Of a DNA stretch of 59,230 nt, positions 25,674 to 33,911 are shown piece after piece. This DNA is from an uncultured Pelagibacteraceae bacterium (GTDB lineage: Bacteria; Pseudomonadota; Alphaproteobacteria; Pelagibacterales; Pelagibacteraceae), in NCBI GenBank assembly GCA_902582105.1, contig CACHQT010000005.1:1-59230 (forward strand). Reading direction: 5' to 3'. The notes under the pieces were generated by a model that worked only from the letters and a program-made list of their open reading frames with translations, did not search any database and was not told the origin of the DNA. A program made the position numbers and the translations under genes. Within the stretch, counting starts at the first letter, position 1. Each line of letters begins with the position of its first letter.

Positions 25674-26237
25674 ATGATAGAGAATAACAAAGAAAAAATT
25701 AAAACAAGAATAAAATCTGGAATTCAAAAAAATAGGCAGATTATAAAAGATAAATTTAATAATTTTTTTGAATGGGTTAAAGGTGCAGACCTAGTAAGCT
25801 TGAAAGAATGCAACACAAATGAAGATCCTGTAAGACCCGAGCTAGATAATGAATTTAGAACAAGCTATGGAAGAAAAATTTATGGCGTTCAATATAAAAA
25901 TGAAATTCATGCAATAATGTGTTTTGCATTTACAAACGAAATTCCCAGATCAGTCGATGAATTAGATAAATTAAGCAAAGATGCTTTTTTACAAAGTACT
26001 CTTAGAGGCCAAAAGGTTGGAAAAATAGCTATTGCTTATACAGTTTGGTCTAAAAAAAAAGGAGGAGGTAAACTAATTGTAAAAGAAGTATTTAAAATGA
26101 TTAAAAAATCTAATCATCTTAATAGGCTGGTGACACTGTCTCCTCTAACTGATATGGCAACTAAATTTCATTTAAGAAATAAAGCAAAACTTGTAAGAGT
26201 AAATGAAACGACACAAAACTTTGAATATATAAAATAA
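25674..26237 (+). CDS. GNAT-like protein of unknown function
   Basis: A 187-residue protein. The N-terminal 50 residues are basic and helical; the rest resembles a GNAT acyltransferase fold, with a FAFTNEIPRSVDELD segment, a strand GKIAIAYTVWSKKKGGGKLI in the place of the acetyl-CoA loop, and LSPLTDMATKFHLRNKAKLV, which resembles the C-terminal strand-helix of N-acetyltransferases and of malonyl-CoA decarboxylase. A normal R/Q-x-x-G-x-G/A pyrophosphate loop is not clear, so activity is doubtful. No ribosome-binding site is visible and no partner gene can be named. Confidence 0.5.
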   Translation: MIENNKEKIKTRIKSGIQKNRQIIKDKFNNFFEWVKGADLVSLKECNTNEDPVRPELDNEFRTSYGRKIYGVQYKNEIHAIMCFAFTNEIPRSVDELDKLSKDAFLQSTLRGQKVGKIAIAYTVWSKKKGGGKLIVKEVFKMIKKSNHLNRLVTLSPLTDMATKFHLRNKAKLVRVNETTQNFEYIK

Positions 26238-26245
26238 ATAAACTA

Positions 26246-27826
26246 TTAATTTAATATCAGGTCAGATGCTTTTTCAGCAATCATCAAGGTAGGTGCGTTT
26301 AAGTTTCCACTTGTTATTTCGGGCATAACAGATGCATCTACAACTCTAATATTCTTAAGACCATGAATTTTTAATTCTTGATCTACAACAGCCATTTTAT
26401 CAACTCCCATTTTTAATGTACAGGAAGGATGATATGCAGTTTCAGCTTTAGATCTTATATATTCTTCAAATAACTCATTTGTTTGAACATTGTCACCTGG
26501 ACCAATTTCTTTACCAGCAAAGGGTTTTAAAGAATTTTGACCAAGTATGTTTCGTGCAACGTGTATGCTTTCTATTGTTTGTTTTAGATCGTCCTCGTGT
26601 TCTAGATAATTAAATTGTATTTTTGGATAGTCGTAAGGGTTAGAACTATTTAATGTAACATGCCCTCTACTCTTTGGATGATTTGGACTTGCGTGTAGTT
26701 GATAACCGTGCCTATCAGGCTCAACTAAGCCATGATCAATTACAAATGCCGGAAAAAAATGAAATTGAATATTTGGATATTCTCTTTCTGGAGATGATTT
26801 ACAAAATCCACCAGCTTCTAAAAATGAACTGGAACAAGGACCGCCTTTAGTTAAAAACCATTGAATCCCAACTCTCAACATATTCAATTTATTAATATAA
26901 GAATATAGAGTATCACTGGTTCTACATTCTTGCTGAATGTATGTTTCTAAATGATCTTGTAAATTTTTTCCAACACCATCAAGATTATGAATTACCTCAA
27001 TACCTTTATCTTTTAAATGTGAGGAAGGGCCAACTCCAGAAACCATAAGTAATTGTGGAGAATTTATTGAACCAGCGCTTAATATTACTTCCTTATTTGC
27101 GAACATTTTCTCTTTTTTATTTTTAATTTTGACATCAATACCAATTGCTTTTTTTCCATCAAAAATTATTTTTTCTACAAAGGACTCGCTAAACACTTTC
27201 AAATTTTTCCGTTTTTTAGCTGGATTTAAATAATATTTAGAAATACTTGCTCTTTCACCTTTATGAATTGTTACATCATACATTCCAAATCCTTCTTGAT
27301 CCTTGCCATTCATATCTTGATTAATTTTGTAGCCCGCTTCTCCAGCAGATTTAACAAAAGCATCAAACAAAGGGTTTTTATTTTTTGATTGATTGACTGG
27401 CAGTATTCCTGTTCCACCTCGATATTCATTTTGACCTTCAGACCAAGTTTCAATCTTTTTAAAATACGGCAATACTTTTTCGTACGACCAATCTTTTAAT
27501 CCAAAAGAGGCCCATCTTTGATAATCATTTGGATTACCTCTAACATAAACCATTCCATTATGCGCAGAACACCCACCAATCATTTTTCCTCTAGGGCAAA
27601 AAAGTTTTCTGTTTTTCAAATGTGGTTCTGGTTCAGAGTAATATTTGTAATTATATTTAGGATCATGCATTGTATATAAAATTGCTAGTGGCATATTAAC
27701 TTTCCATATATCGCTTGGTCTACCAGCTTCTATTAAGGCCACATTATATTTTCCATTTGCTGTCAATCTATTTGCAAGCACGCATCCAGCAGTACCTGCT
27801 CCGATTATTATGTAATCAAATTTCAT
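26246..27826 (-). CDS. GMC-family FAD oxidoreductase (choline-dehydrogenase-like)
   Basis: A 526-residue GMC oxidoreductase with the N-terminal FAD motif IIIGAGTAGCVLANRL, ALIEAGRP, the GMC_1 signature GKMIGGCSAHNGMVYVRG, and the GMC_2 block LSAGSINSPQLLMVSGVG. The catalytic His is in AETAYHPSCTLKMG and the Asn partner in SGNLNAPTLMIAEKAS. The family oxidises primary alcohols (choline, PEG, others). It is translationally coupled (ATGA, 27823-27826) to a PhnZ/TmpB-like oxygenase and a TauD-like dioxygenase, so its alcohol substrate may come from, or feed, that pathway. Plain choline dehydrogenase is possible. Confidence 0.88.
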   Translation of the reverse strand: MKFDYIIIGAGTAGCVLANRLTANGKYNVALIEAGRPSDIWKVNMPLAILYTMHDPKYNYKYYSEPEPHLKNRKLFCPRGKMIGGCSAHNGMVYVRGNPNDYQRWASFGLKDWSYEKVLPYFKKIETWSEGQNEYRGGTGILPVNQSKNKNPLFDAFVKSAGEAGYKINQDMNGKDQEGFGMYDVTIHKGERASISKYYLNPAKKRKNLKVFSESFVEKIIFDGKKAIGIDVKIKNKKEKMFANKEVILSAGSINSPQLLMVSGVGPSSHLKDKGIEVIHNLDGVGKNLQDHLETYIQQECRTSDTLYSYINKLNMLRVGIQWFLTKGGPCSSSFLEAGGFCKSSPEREYPNIQFHFFPAFVIDHGLVEPDRHGYQLHASPNHPKSRGHVTLNSSNPYDYPKIQFNYLEHEDDLKQTIESIHVARNILGQNSLKPFAGKEIGPGDNVQTNELFEEYIRSKAETAYHPSCTLKMGVDKMAVVDQELKIHGLKNIRVVDASVMPEITSGNLNAPTLMIAEKASDLILN

Positions 27827-28362
27827 AGAAGTTGAGAATGAAGTAGTTTTTCATATTGATTGATTGATTTCATTTTAATATTAGTTTTTTTTGCTAATTC
27901 ATCAAATTTTCTTAGTTTAACTGCATCTATAAAAAATTTATTTTTTTCAAAATCCTTGCTTTCTTTTTTATTTAGTATTCCACCTTGTAATTCTAAACTA
28001 ATTTTAGAGGCCTTAGATAGTTGATTATAATATTTTTTACTTCTAGCTAAATATCTTTTTGCTTCAACATGATATTTAATAGGCTCAACAACATCTTCTT
28101 TAAAGAATTTCTTTAAATATTCATATCCTATTTCCTCGTGCTTTCCGTCTAATTTCTTTTTAACCAAATCACTAGGGTCTTCCAAAATAAAATGTCCATA
28201 ATCATGAAGTAAGCATGCGCATATCAAACTTTTTGATGATTTTTTTTTCTCAGCTATCATTGCAGCCTGGATCATGTGTTCAGACATAGTTACTTTTTCT
28301 CCGATATATAAAGATTTATTATTTATAAAATTAGAAATAATTTTATAGATTATTTTCATCAA
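27823..28362 (-). CDS. PhnZ/TmpB-like HD-domain mixed-valent diiron oxygenase (C-P bond-cleaving family)
   Basis: The 179-residue HD-domain protein aligns along its whole length with PhnZ, the diiron oxygenase that cleaves 1-hydroxyphosphonates to phosphate and a carbonyl product. The residues reported as important in PhnZ have counterparts: Tyr19 and Glu22 (YIGE lid), iron ligands His29, His53, Asp54, His75, His98 and Asp154, and phosphonate-binding His57, Lys102 and Arg151. The blocks LLHDYGHF, HVEAKRYLARS and LELQGG are also PhnZ-like. TmpB, which acts on trimethylammonio-ethylphosphonate, is in the same family. It is sandwiched between a TauD-type dioxygenase (2-base gap) and a GMC oxidoreductase (4-base overlap). 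Exact substrate unknown. Confidence 0.85.
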   Translation of the reverse strand: MMKIIYKIISNFINNKSLYIGEKVTMSEHMIQAAMIAEKKKSSKSLICACLLHDYGHFILEDPSDLVKKKLDGKHEEIGYEYLKKFFKEDVVEPIKYHVEAKRYLARSKKYYNQLSKASKISLELQGGILNKKESKDFEKNKFFIDAVKLRKFDELAKKTNIKMKSINQYEKLLHSQLL

Positions 28363-28364
28363 TT

Positions 28365-29198
28365 TTAATTTGGACGATCACCTTCGATCGCAATTCGATC
28401 CATAACCCTTTCATGTCCAAGACCTCTTCCTGGATAAAAATCAGCAATAGCAAAGTGAATAACGCTCCTATTATCCCAGATACAAACAGTATTTTCTGTC
28501 CAAGTGAAACGACAAGTTAATTCTAATCTGGCCTGATGTTCAAATATTTTTTTTAAAATCTCATCACTTTCTTTTTTATCTAAACCAATAATGTTTTTTG
28601 TATAAGTCCAATTTACATATAATATTTTTTTCCCGGTCTCTGGATGAGTTCTAACCACGGGATGTTCATTAGAGTATTCATCATAATTTTTTTTTTTATT
28701 ACCTTCCATTTTTTTATAATTATCTAAAAAGAATTCTGCTCCTAATGAACTATGAATAGCAGTTTTGTCTTTTATTTTATCTTTTATATTTTTGTCTAAA
28801 GTTTCCCAAGCAAGTTCCATATTAGAAAAACAGGTATCTCCTCCTACTGGAGGAATTTTAATTGATTTTAATATTACAGCCTTAGTAGGTTTAGCGTTAT
28901 AACTAACATCGCTGTGCCAATTTTCTCCCCACTGGTTTTGTTCATCTTCAGCTTTAATTATTCTAACAATTTCAGGATATTTTTCTAAACCTTTTACATA
29001 CGCATGAGTCTCTAAAGGACCAAATTTTTCTGCAAGGGCTATATGTTCCTCTGCATTAATTAATTGGTCTCTAAAGAAAATTACCTTATGTTCTAATAGT
29101 AAATCGTTAATTTTTTTAAAATTCTCTTCTGATGTATCTTTAAGATTTATACCTTTAATTTCTGCACCCAAAGCACCTGAAAGTAGTTTTATTTCCAT
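28365..29198 (-). CDS. TauD/TfdA-family 2-oxoglutarate-dependent dioxygenase
   Basis: The 277-residue protein is a full-length TauD-family enzyme: GALGAEIKGINL start, VIFFRDQ, the first iron motif NWHSDVSY (His95, Asp97), LPPVGGDT-like IPPVGGDTCFSNM, and the distal His in WDNRSVIHFAIADF with the 2OG-binding Arg in ERVMDRI. TauD releases sulfite from taurine by C1 hydroxylation. Here the partner gene encodes a PhnZ-like oxygenase, so I infer alpha-hydroxylation of a phosphonate. It lacks the N-terminal domain of the gamma-butyrobetaine hydroxylase group, so it is neither TmpA nor the PhyH-type PhnY. It is the first gene of the three-gene operon. Confidence 0.87.
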   Translation of the reverse strand: MEIKLLSGALGAEIKGINLKDTSEENFKKINDLLLEHKVIFFRDQLINAEEHIALAEKFGPLETHAYVKGLEKYPEIVRIIKAEDEQNQWGENWHSDVSYNAKPTKAVILKSIKIPPVGGDTCFSNMELAWETLDKNIKDKIKDKTAIHSSLGAEFFLDNYKKMEGNKKKNYDEYSNEHPVVRTHPETGKKILYVNWTYTKNIIGLDKKESDEILKKIFEHQARLELTCRFTWTENTVCIWDNRSVIHFAIADFYPGRGLGHERVMDRIAIEGDRPN

Positions 29199-29250
29199 TA
29201 ATATAATTTATATCTAGAAATTAATTTTGTCACTATATATAAGGTTGAAT

Positions 29251-29592
29251 ATGAATCTTACGTGGGCATATATACTTTTAGTTTTGGCAATTTTGTTTGA
29301 ATTAATTAGCACAAGCTTTTTAAAAGATACCAATGGCTTTACCAGACTTTACCCTTCGTTGATTGTCGTGATTTCTCTGTGTGTTTGTCTCTACCTTATA
29401 TCTCATACAATGAAAGTTATTCCTGTAGGAATAGTTTACGCCAGTTGGGCTGGGCTAGGTATTGTTGGTATAACAATTATCGCTTCTATTAAATACAATC
29501 AAGTTCCAAACATCCCTACTATAATTGGACTTTTATTTATAGTAATAGGAGTCGTTATTGTTCATTTAATGAATGATATAAAAGTAGATTAA
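29251..29592 (+). CDS. Small multidrug resistance (SMR) family quaternary-cation transporter
   Basis: Starting at ATG 29251 gives a 113-residue, four-helix SMR protein; the TTG at 29227 would add eight residues not found in the family. The essential membrane Glu is Glu17 in AILFELISTSFLK, followed by NGFTRLYPS; helix 3 reads VIPVGIVYASWAGLGIVGI. These features resemble the Qac/EmrE subtype more than the guanidinium (Gdx/SugE) subtype. EmrE-type proteins exchange protons for quaternary ammonium compounds, including betaine and choline. It is divergent from the TauD operon and convergent with the thioesterase gene, inside a quaternary-amine island. Confidence 0.85.
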   Translation: MNLTWAYILLVLAILFELISTSFLKDTNGFTRLYPSLIVVISLCVCLYLISHTMKVIPVGIVYASWAGLGIVGITIIASIKYNQVPNIPTIIGLLFIVIGVVIVHLMNDIKVD

Positions 29593-29595
29593 TAA

Positions 29596-30066
29596 TTATT
29601 TTTTTAATTTTGATGAAAATTTTAAGTCTTTATTATTAAAATCACTTTTATTTTTTTCAATATAATCATTCATTATTTTAATTTTTTCATCTTCGAATTC
29701 AAAAACTTTTCTTTGACTCAAATCAACATATAAAGCTAAAATTTCTATAGTAGATGCAAGATATTTTTTTTCTTTATGGATCATTTCCATTTTATATAAA
29801 AGCCTTTTTTTATCGTGATCAAAAAAAGTTAAATTAACATCTACTTCATCTCCCTCGCTTACCTCTTGATTGTAAGTAATGTGAGACTCTACCACCATAG
29901 TGCTCTTTTTAGTTGTCTTTGCAGAATGTTCTCCCATTTTAAATTTACTCATTAAAACTTCAGCACCATGAACATCAAAAATCAAGACATAATACGCAAC
30001 ATTCATGTGATTATTATAGTCTGTCCATTCTCTTATAATTTTTTGAGTTGTTAGATGTACCGACAT
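29596..30066 (-). CDS. 4-hydroxybenzoyl-CoA-type thioesterase, probable betainyl-CoA thioesterase
   Basis: A 156-residue hot-dog thioesterase with the catalytic block DYNNHMNVAYYVLIFD (Asp in DxNxHM) and the usual long helix. A divergent BKACE gene begins 50 bases away. In Pseudomonas carnitine catabolism, the thioesterase CdhB releases glycine betaine from betainyl-CoA formed by the BKACE enzyme CdhC; the pair here suggests the same job. The substrate is inferred from context only. Confidence 0.78.
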   Translation of the reverse strand: MSVHLTTQKIIREWTDYNNHMNVAYYVLIFDVHGAEVLMSKFKMGEHSAKTTKKSTMVVESHITYNQEVSEGDEVDVNLTFFDHDKKRLLYKMEMIHKEKKYLASTIEILALYVDLSQRKVFEFEDEKIKIMNDYIEKNKSDFNNKDLKFSSKLKK

Positions 30067-30115
30067 TTTTTTATTTTAAATAATTTTTTAAGATAGTATA
30101 AATCTATTAATTAAA

Positions 30116-31003
30116 ATGAACAATAAAGTATTTATATCTTGTGCAGTAACTGGTTCTGGAGATACAGCCAGCAAGCATCCTGATTTACCTAAGACTCCAG
30201 AGCAAATTGCAAAGGCTTCAATTGAAGCAGCCAAAGCAGGTGCTGCGATTGCACACATTCATGTTAGAGAGGAAGATGGAAAGCCAAGCAGAAGATTAGA
30301 ATTATATAAAGAGGTTGTTGATCGTGTAAGATCAAGCGACACAGATGTAGTTTTAAATTTAACAACAGGAATGGGGGGAGATTTAGATATAGGACAAGGA
30401 AAAAATCCTCTAGATTTTGGCCCAATGACAGATATGGCAAATGTAATGGAAAGAATTGCAAATGCAGAACAGTTTTTACCCGAGATATGCACATTGGATT
30501 GTGGAACTTTAAATTTTGGTGATAGTTCAGTTATTACAGTTAATACACCAAATGATTTAAGAAAAGCTGCTAAAAGATTACAAGAAATAAATGTCAAGCC
30601 AGAAATAGAAGCTTTCGATTTAGGAAATATGTGGTTTGGGGCTCAATTATATAAAGAAGGATTGCTAAGTGATCCACCAATGTTTCAAATGTGTTTAGGT
30701 ATTCCATGGGGGGCGCCTGCAACACCTTTAGCTATGCAGGCTATGAAAGATATAATGCCCAAGGAAGGTATATGGTCTGGTTTTGCAATTTCAAAAAATG
30801 AAATGCCATTTGTTGCTCAAACTGTAATTATGGGAGGTAATCCAAGAGTGGGCCTTGAAGATAATCTATATTTAGAGAGAGGAAAGTTGGCAACAAATGC
30901 TCAACTAGTTGAAAAAGCAATTAGAATTGTTAATGACCTCGGTGTTTCAATAATGACTCCTGCAGAAACTAGGGAAAAACTTAAATTAAAAAATTACAAA
31001 TAA
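30116..31003 (+). CDS. Beta-keto acid cleavage enzyme (BKACE), probable 3-dehydrocarnitine-cleaving
   Basis: The 295-residue TIM-barrel protein belongs to the BKACE (DUF849) family: SCAVTGSGDT at the start, the zinc-binding AHIHVRE (His47, His49), NLTTGMGG, GTLNFG, FDLGNMW and VGLEDNLY (metal-coordinating Glu). BKACEs transfer acetyl-CoA onto a beta-keto acid and release acetoacetate and a new acyl-CoA. With the divergent thioesterase and the betaine transporter, 3-dehydrocarnitine is the best candidate substrate, yielding betainyl-CoA. Other BKACE substrates such as 3-keto-5-aminohexanoate remain possible. Confidence 0.85.
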   Translation: MNNKVFISCAVTGSGDTASKHPDLPKTPEQIAKASIEAAKAGAAIAHIHVREEDGKPSRRLELYKEVVDRVRSSDTDVVLNLTTGMGGDLDIGQGKNPLDFGPMTDMANVMERIANAEQFLPEICTLDCGTLNFGDSSVITVNTPNDLRKAAKRLQEINVKPEIEAFDLGNMWFGAQLYKEGLLSDPPMFQMCLGIPWGAPATPLAMQAMKDIMPKEGIWSGFAISKNEMPFVAQTVIMGGNPRVGLEDNLYLERGKLATNAQLVEKAIRIVNDLGVSIMTPAETREKLKLKNYK

Positions 31004-31006
31004 AAT

Positions 31007-31795
31007 TTAATCTAATCTAATAGCGTTACCATCAACCGCTATAGTTTGACCAGATATTCTTTCTCCATCATTTGAAATTAAAAAGGAACATGTTTTTGCT
31101 ATATCCTCTTCATAAATCCAACAATTCATTGATGCCATAGATACAAATTCTTTTTCTATATTTTTTTTAGAAATATTCAAAAAATTTGCTTTATCTCTAA
31201 TAACTCTTACCATTCTATCACCTTTAATAGTTCCAGGACAAATTGCATTAACTCGTATTTTAAATTTACCAAGTTCCATCGCTAGAGTTTTTGTTACACC
31301 TATTACCGCCCATTTACTTGCAGCATAAGGGGATCTTAGAGGAAAACCCATTATACCTGCACCAGAAGAAAGATTAATTATTGATCCACCCTTATTTTTT
31401 TTAAGCATTGGTATAGCCAATTTTGAAAAATAAAAATGGCTTATAACATTTATTTTTAAAGTTTTTTCCCAATCATCAGACTCAAGTTTTTCTAAATTGC
31501 CAGTAGGCCCAGCAACACCAACATTATTAATTAATGCATCTATTTTTTTTGTTTTCTTTTTTATTTCAAAAAAAAAATTTGAAACATCATACTCATTAGA
31601 TGCATCACATACATATGCAAATAATCTCTTATTTTTTAAAGGATGTTTTTTTAATTTAGTAATATACTTTTCATTTAAGTCACAAAGGTAAACTGTTGCT
31701 CCTCTTGAAAGACAAACTTTTGCTGTGGCAAGACCAATTCCAGATGCACCAGCAGATATGATTATTTTTTTATTCTTAAGGGACTGATTATCCAT
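31007..31795 (-). CDS. Short-chain dehydrogenase/reductase
   Basis: A 262-residue classical SDR. The cofactor motif is ISAGASGIGLA with the acidic residue in YLCDLNEK (NAD preference), NNVGVAG, catalytic Ser in NLSSGAGI and Tyr-x-x-x-Lys in YAASKWA. It is convergent with the BKACE gene (three-base gap) and directly upstream-adjacent to proV on the same strand (three bases). It may oxidise carnitine or another hydroxy-acid to the beta-keto acid used by BKACE; the usual carnitine dehydrogenase is a hydroxyacyl-CoA-dehydrogenase-like protein that I do not find nearby. Confidence 0.88.
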   Translation of the reverse strand: MDNQSLKNKKIIISAGASGIGLATAKVCLSRGATVYLCDLNEKYITKLKKHPLKNKRLFAYVCDASNEYDVSNFFFEIKKKTKKIDALINNVGVAGPTGNLEKLESDDWEKTLKINVISHFYFSKLAIPMLKKNKGGSIINLSSGAGIMGFPLRSPYAASKWAVIGVTKTLAMELGKFKIRVNAICPGTIKGDRMVRVIRDKANFLNISKKNIEKEFVSMASMNCWIYEEDIAKTCSFLISNDGERISGQTIAVDGNAIRLD

Positions 31796-31798
31796 TAA

Positions 31799-32824
31799 CT
31801 ATGACTTAGTTAAAGATTTTTGTAATTCTTTGTTTGTAATATATCCTTTAACATTTCCTTGTTTGTCAATCACTTCACAATTTGCATTATTGCAAACAAC
31901 CTGAGGTAAAAATTCTTCAATAAATTGATCTTCTTGTACTTTAACAAGGTTTGTTTTATCAACACCGTTGGCTTCACTTGCTGGTTTCATTATAATTTTT
32001 GCTTTGATAACTTTCGCTCTATTAACATCTTTTACGAAAGCGGTCACATAATCATCGGCTGGGTTCATTATAATATCAACAGGTGTACCTACTTGAACTA
32101 ATTTTCCACCATTTAAAATTCCTATATGATCACCCAATCTCAAGGATTCATCTAAATCATGTGTTATAAAAACTATTGTTTTTTTTAGTTCGCTTTGTAA
32201 ATCCATTAATTGTTTTTGCATGTCACTTCTAATAAGAGGATCTAATGCAGAAAATGCTTCATCCATTAACATTATATCTGTATTTGTAGCTAAAGCTCTT
32301 GCTAAGCCTACTCTTTGCTGCATTCCTCCAGATAATTGATTTGGATATTGATGTTCAAATCCATTTAAACCAACTGCTTCAATTTTTTCCATTGCAGTTT
32401 TGTTTCTTTCTTCTGGTTTTTGACCTTGAACTTCAAGGCCATATCCAACATTTTCTAAAACTGTTTTGTGTGGAAACAAACCAAATCTTTGAAACACCAT
32501 ACTCATTTTATGTCTTCTGAACTCAATTAATTGTTTTTGATCAAGATTCATAACATTTGTTCCCTCGACAGAAACTTCTCCTGATGTTGGGTCTATTAAT
32601 CTATTAATATGACGAATAAGCGTAGATTTTCCTGAACCAGATAAGCCCATACAAACAAAGGTTTCTCCTTCTTCGATAGACAAAGATACATTATCTAAAC
32701 CAATAGTGTGTCCTGTTTTTTCTAATACTTCCTCTTTTGTTGCGCCATCTTTAACCATTGGAAGTACTTTTGAAGGCTGATCACCAAATATTTTATAAAC
32801 GTTTTTTATTTCAATTTTGCTCAT
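31799..32824 (-). CDS. proV: Glycine betaine/proline-type ABC transporter ATPase ProV
   Basis: The 341-residue ATPase has the ProV/OpuAA N-terminal extension before Walker A (GLSGSGKST), the Q-loop VFQRFGLFPHKTVLENV, signature LSGGMQQRVGLARALA, Walker B IMLMDEAFSALDPL and a C-terminal tail with part of a CBS-like segment ending in CNNANCEVIDKQGN. The DEAFSALDPL form is diagnostic of quaternary-amine ATPases. The order on the minus strand is proX, hairpin, proW, proV, followed by an SDR gene. Confidence 0.92.
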   Translation of the reverse strand: MSKIEIKNVYKIFGDQPSKVLPMVKDGATKEEVLEKTGHTIGLDNVSLSIEEGETFVCMGLSGSGKSTLIRHINRLIDPTSGEVSVEGTNVMNLDQKQLIEFRRHKMSMVFQRFGLFPHKTVLENVGYGLEVQGQKPEERNKTAMEKIEAVGLNGFEHQYPNQLSGGMQQRVGLARALATNTDIMLMDEAFSALDPLIRSDMQKQLMDLQSELKKTIVFITHDLDESLRLGDHIGILNGGKLVQVGTPVDIIMNPADDYVTAFVKDVNRAKVIKAKIIMKPASEANGVDKTNLVKVQEDQFIEEFLPQVVCNNANCEVIDKQGNVKGYITNKELQKSLTKS

Positions 32825-32831
32825 ATTTTTT

Positions 32832-33848
32832 TTATAAAATTAATTTTTTTTTGTTGTGTGTTCTTGCTTGAATTTTTTCACCATAAGATTGTGTAATTCG
32901 ATCGAATATAATAGCTAGCAATACAATTGCAATACCTGCTTCTGTAGCCATACCAACGTTTAATTGTTGTAAACCAAGCAATACTTCATCACCAATTCCT
33001 CTTGTGCCTATCATTGATGCAATTACTACCATTGCTAATGACATCATTGTACATTGGTTGACACCTTGCATTATGTTGGGTAATGCTAAGGGCAATTGTA
33101 CTCCCCATAATTTTTGTTTTTTACTTGCACCAAAAGCTTCTGCTGCTTCAACAACTTCTTTATCAACCAATCTAATTCCAAGGTCTGTTAATCTTATTAA
33201 AGGAGGAACAGCATAAACAAATATGGCAAATATTGCTGGGACTGCACCCAAACCAAATAATAATATTCCTGGAATTAAATAACAAAAACTAGGAATAGTT
33301 TGCATTAAATCTAAAATCGGTAGTATAGCATTTCTTACTTTTTTGTTCCTTGCCATTAAAATTCCTACAGGAATACCAATAATTAGACAAAGCAACATTC
33401 CTATAACTACTATACAAGTTGTCATTATACATTTATCCCAATATCTAGGACTTAGAAAACCAAGAAAGAAAACACAAAATGCAACCATAATTGTTGTACC
33501 AGTATTTCTTCCACTTACAAAATAACATAAAGCAATTACCGATATCATTAATATTGGCCAAGGTAATCCAACCATAAAATTTTTCATATCTGTATAAAGG
33601 CCAAGTAGGAAATTATTAATTCCTTCAAAAAACATTCCATATTCTCTTATAAGCTTATCAAATCCATCATTTAAGAAGGGCATTAATGGAAGGTCTAGCC
33701 ATTTAGGCCAGTTTCCTAACCATGAAAAATCTGTAAATAAAACTGAAACACTCTCAGGTCTATATTTTGAGGTCGTGTACGCAACAACAACCATAGCAAT
33801 AAAGGCTATTAAATAAACTAAATTGAAATATTTTTTATACTTCTCCAT
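32832..33848 (-). CDS. proW: Glycine betaine/proline-type ABC transporter permease ProW
   Basis: A 338-residue permease with an N-terminal amphipathic/loop region and about seven membrane helices. PFCYLIPG-like PSFCYLIPGILLFGLGAVPA and the EAA-loop EVVEAAEAFGASKKQKLWGVQLPLA are conserved in ProW/OpuAB. NQCTMMSLAMVVIASMIGTRGIG follows. It forms the membrane domain for ProX/ProV. It starts 13 bases beyond the hairpin that follows proX. Confidence 0.92.
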   Translation of the reverse strand: MEKYKKYFNLVYLIAFIAMVVVAYTTSKYRPESVSVLFTDFSWLGNWPKWLDLPLMPFLNDGFDKLIREYGMFFEGINNFLLGLYTDMKNFMVGLPWPILMISVIALCYFVSGRNTGTTIMVAFCVFFLGFLSPRYWDKCIMTTCIVVIGMLLCLIIGIPVGILMARNKKVRNAILPILDLMQTIPSFCYLIPGILLFGLGAVPAIFAIFVYAVPPLIRLTDLGIRLVDKEVVEAAEAFGASKKQKLWGVQLPLALPNIMQGVNQCTMMSLAMVVIASMIGTRGIGDEVLLGLQQLNVGMATEAGIAIVLLAIIFDRITQSYGEKIQARTHNKKKLIL

Positions 33849-33860
33849 TAATACTTCCCT

Positions 33861-33891
33861 AAAAAAGCTAAGAGCCCTCGCGGGCTCTTAG
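33861..33891 (-). terminator. Intrinsic terminator/attenuator between proX and proW
   Basis: CTAAGAGCCC (33868-33877) and GGGCTCTTAG (33882-33891) form a 10-bp stem with a 4-base loop. On the minus strand the stem is followed by C and six T residues (33866-33861). It lies after the proX stop and before proW, so it should favour binding-protein mRNA. Confidence 0.88.
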
Positions 33892-33911
33892 TTTTAAAAT
33901 TTATTTTAAAA

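Noticed and set aside
29227-29250. TTG start for the SMR transporter
   Set aside because: It would add eight residues that the family lacks; ATG 29251 gives the usual length and Glu position.
29251-29592. Guanidinium exporter (Gdx/SugE) linked to the amidinotransferases
   Set aside because: Helix 1 and helix 3 residues look like the Qac/EmrE subtype, and the gene lies in the quaternary-amine island.
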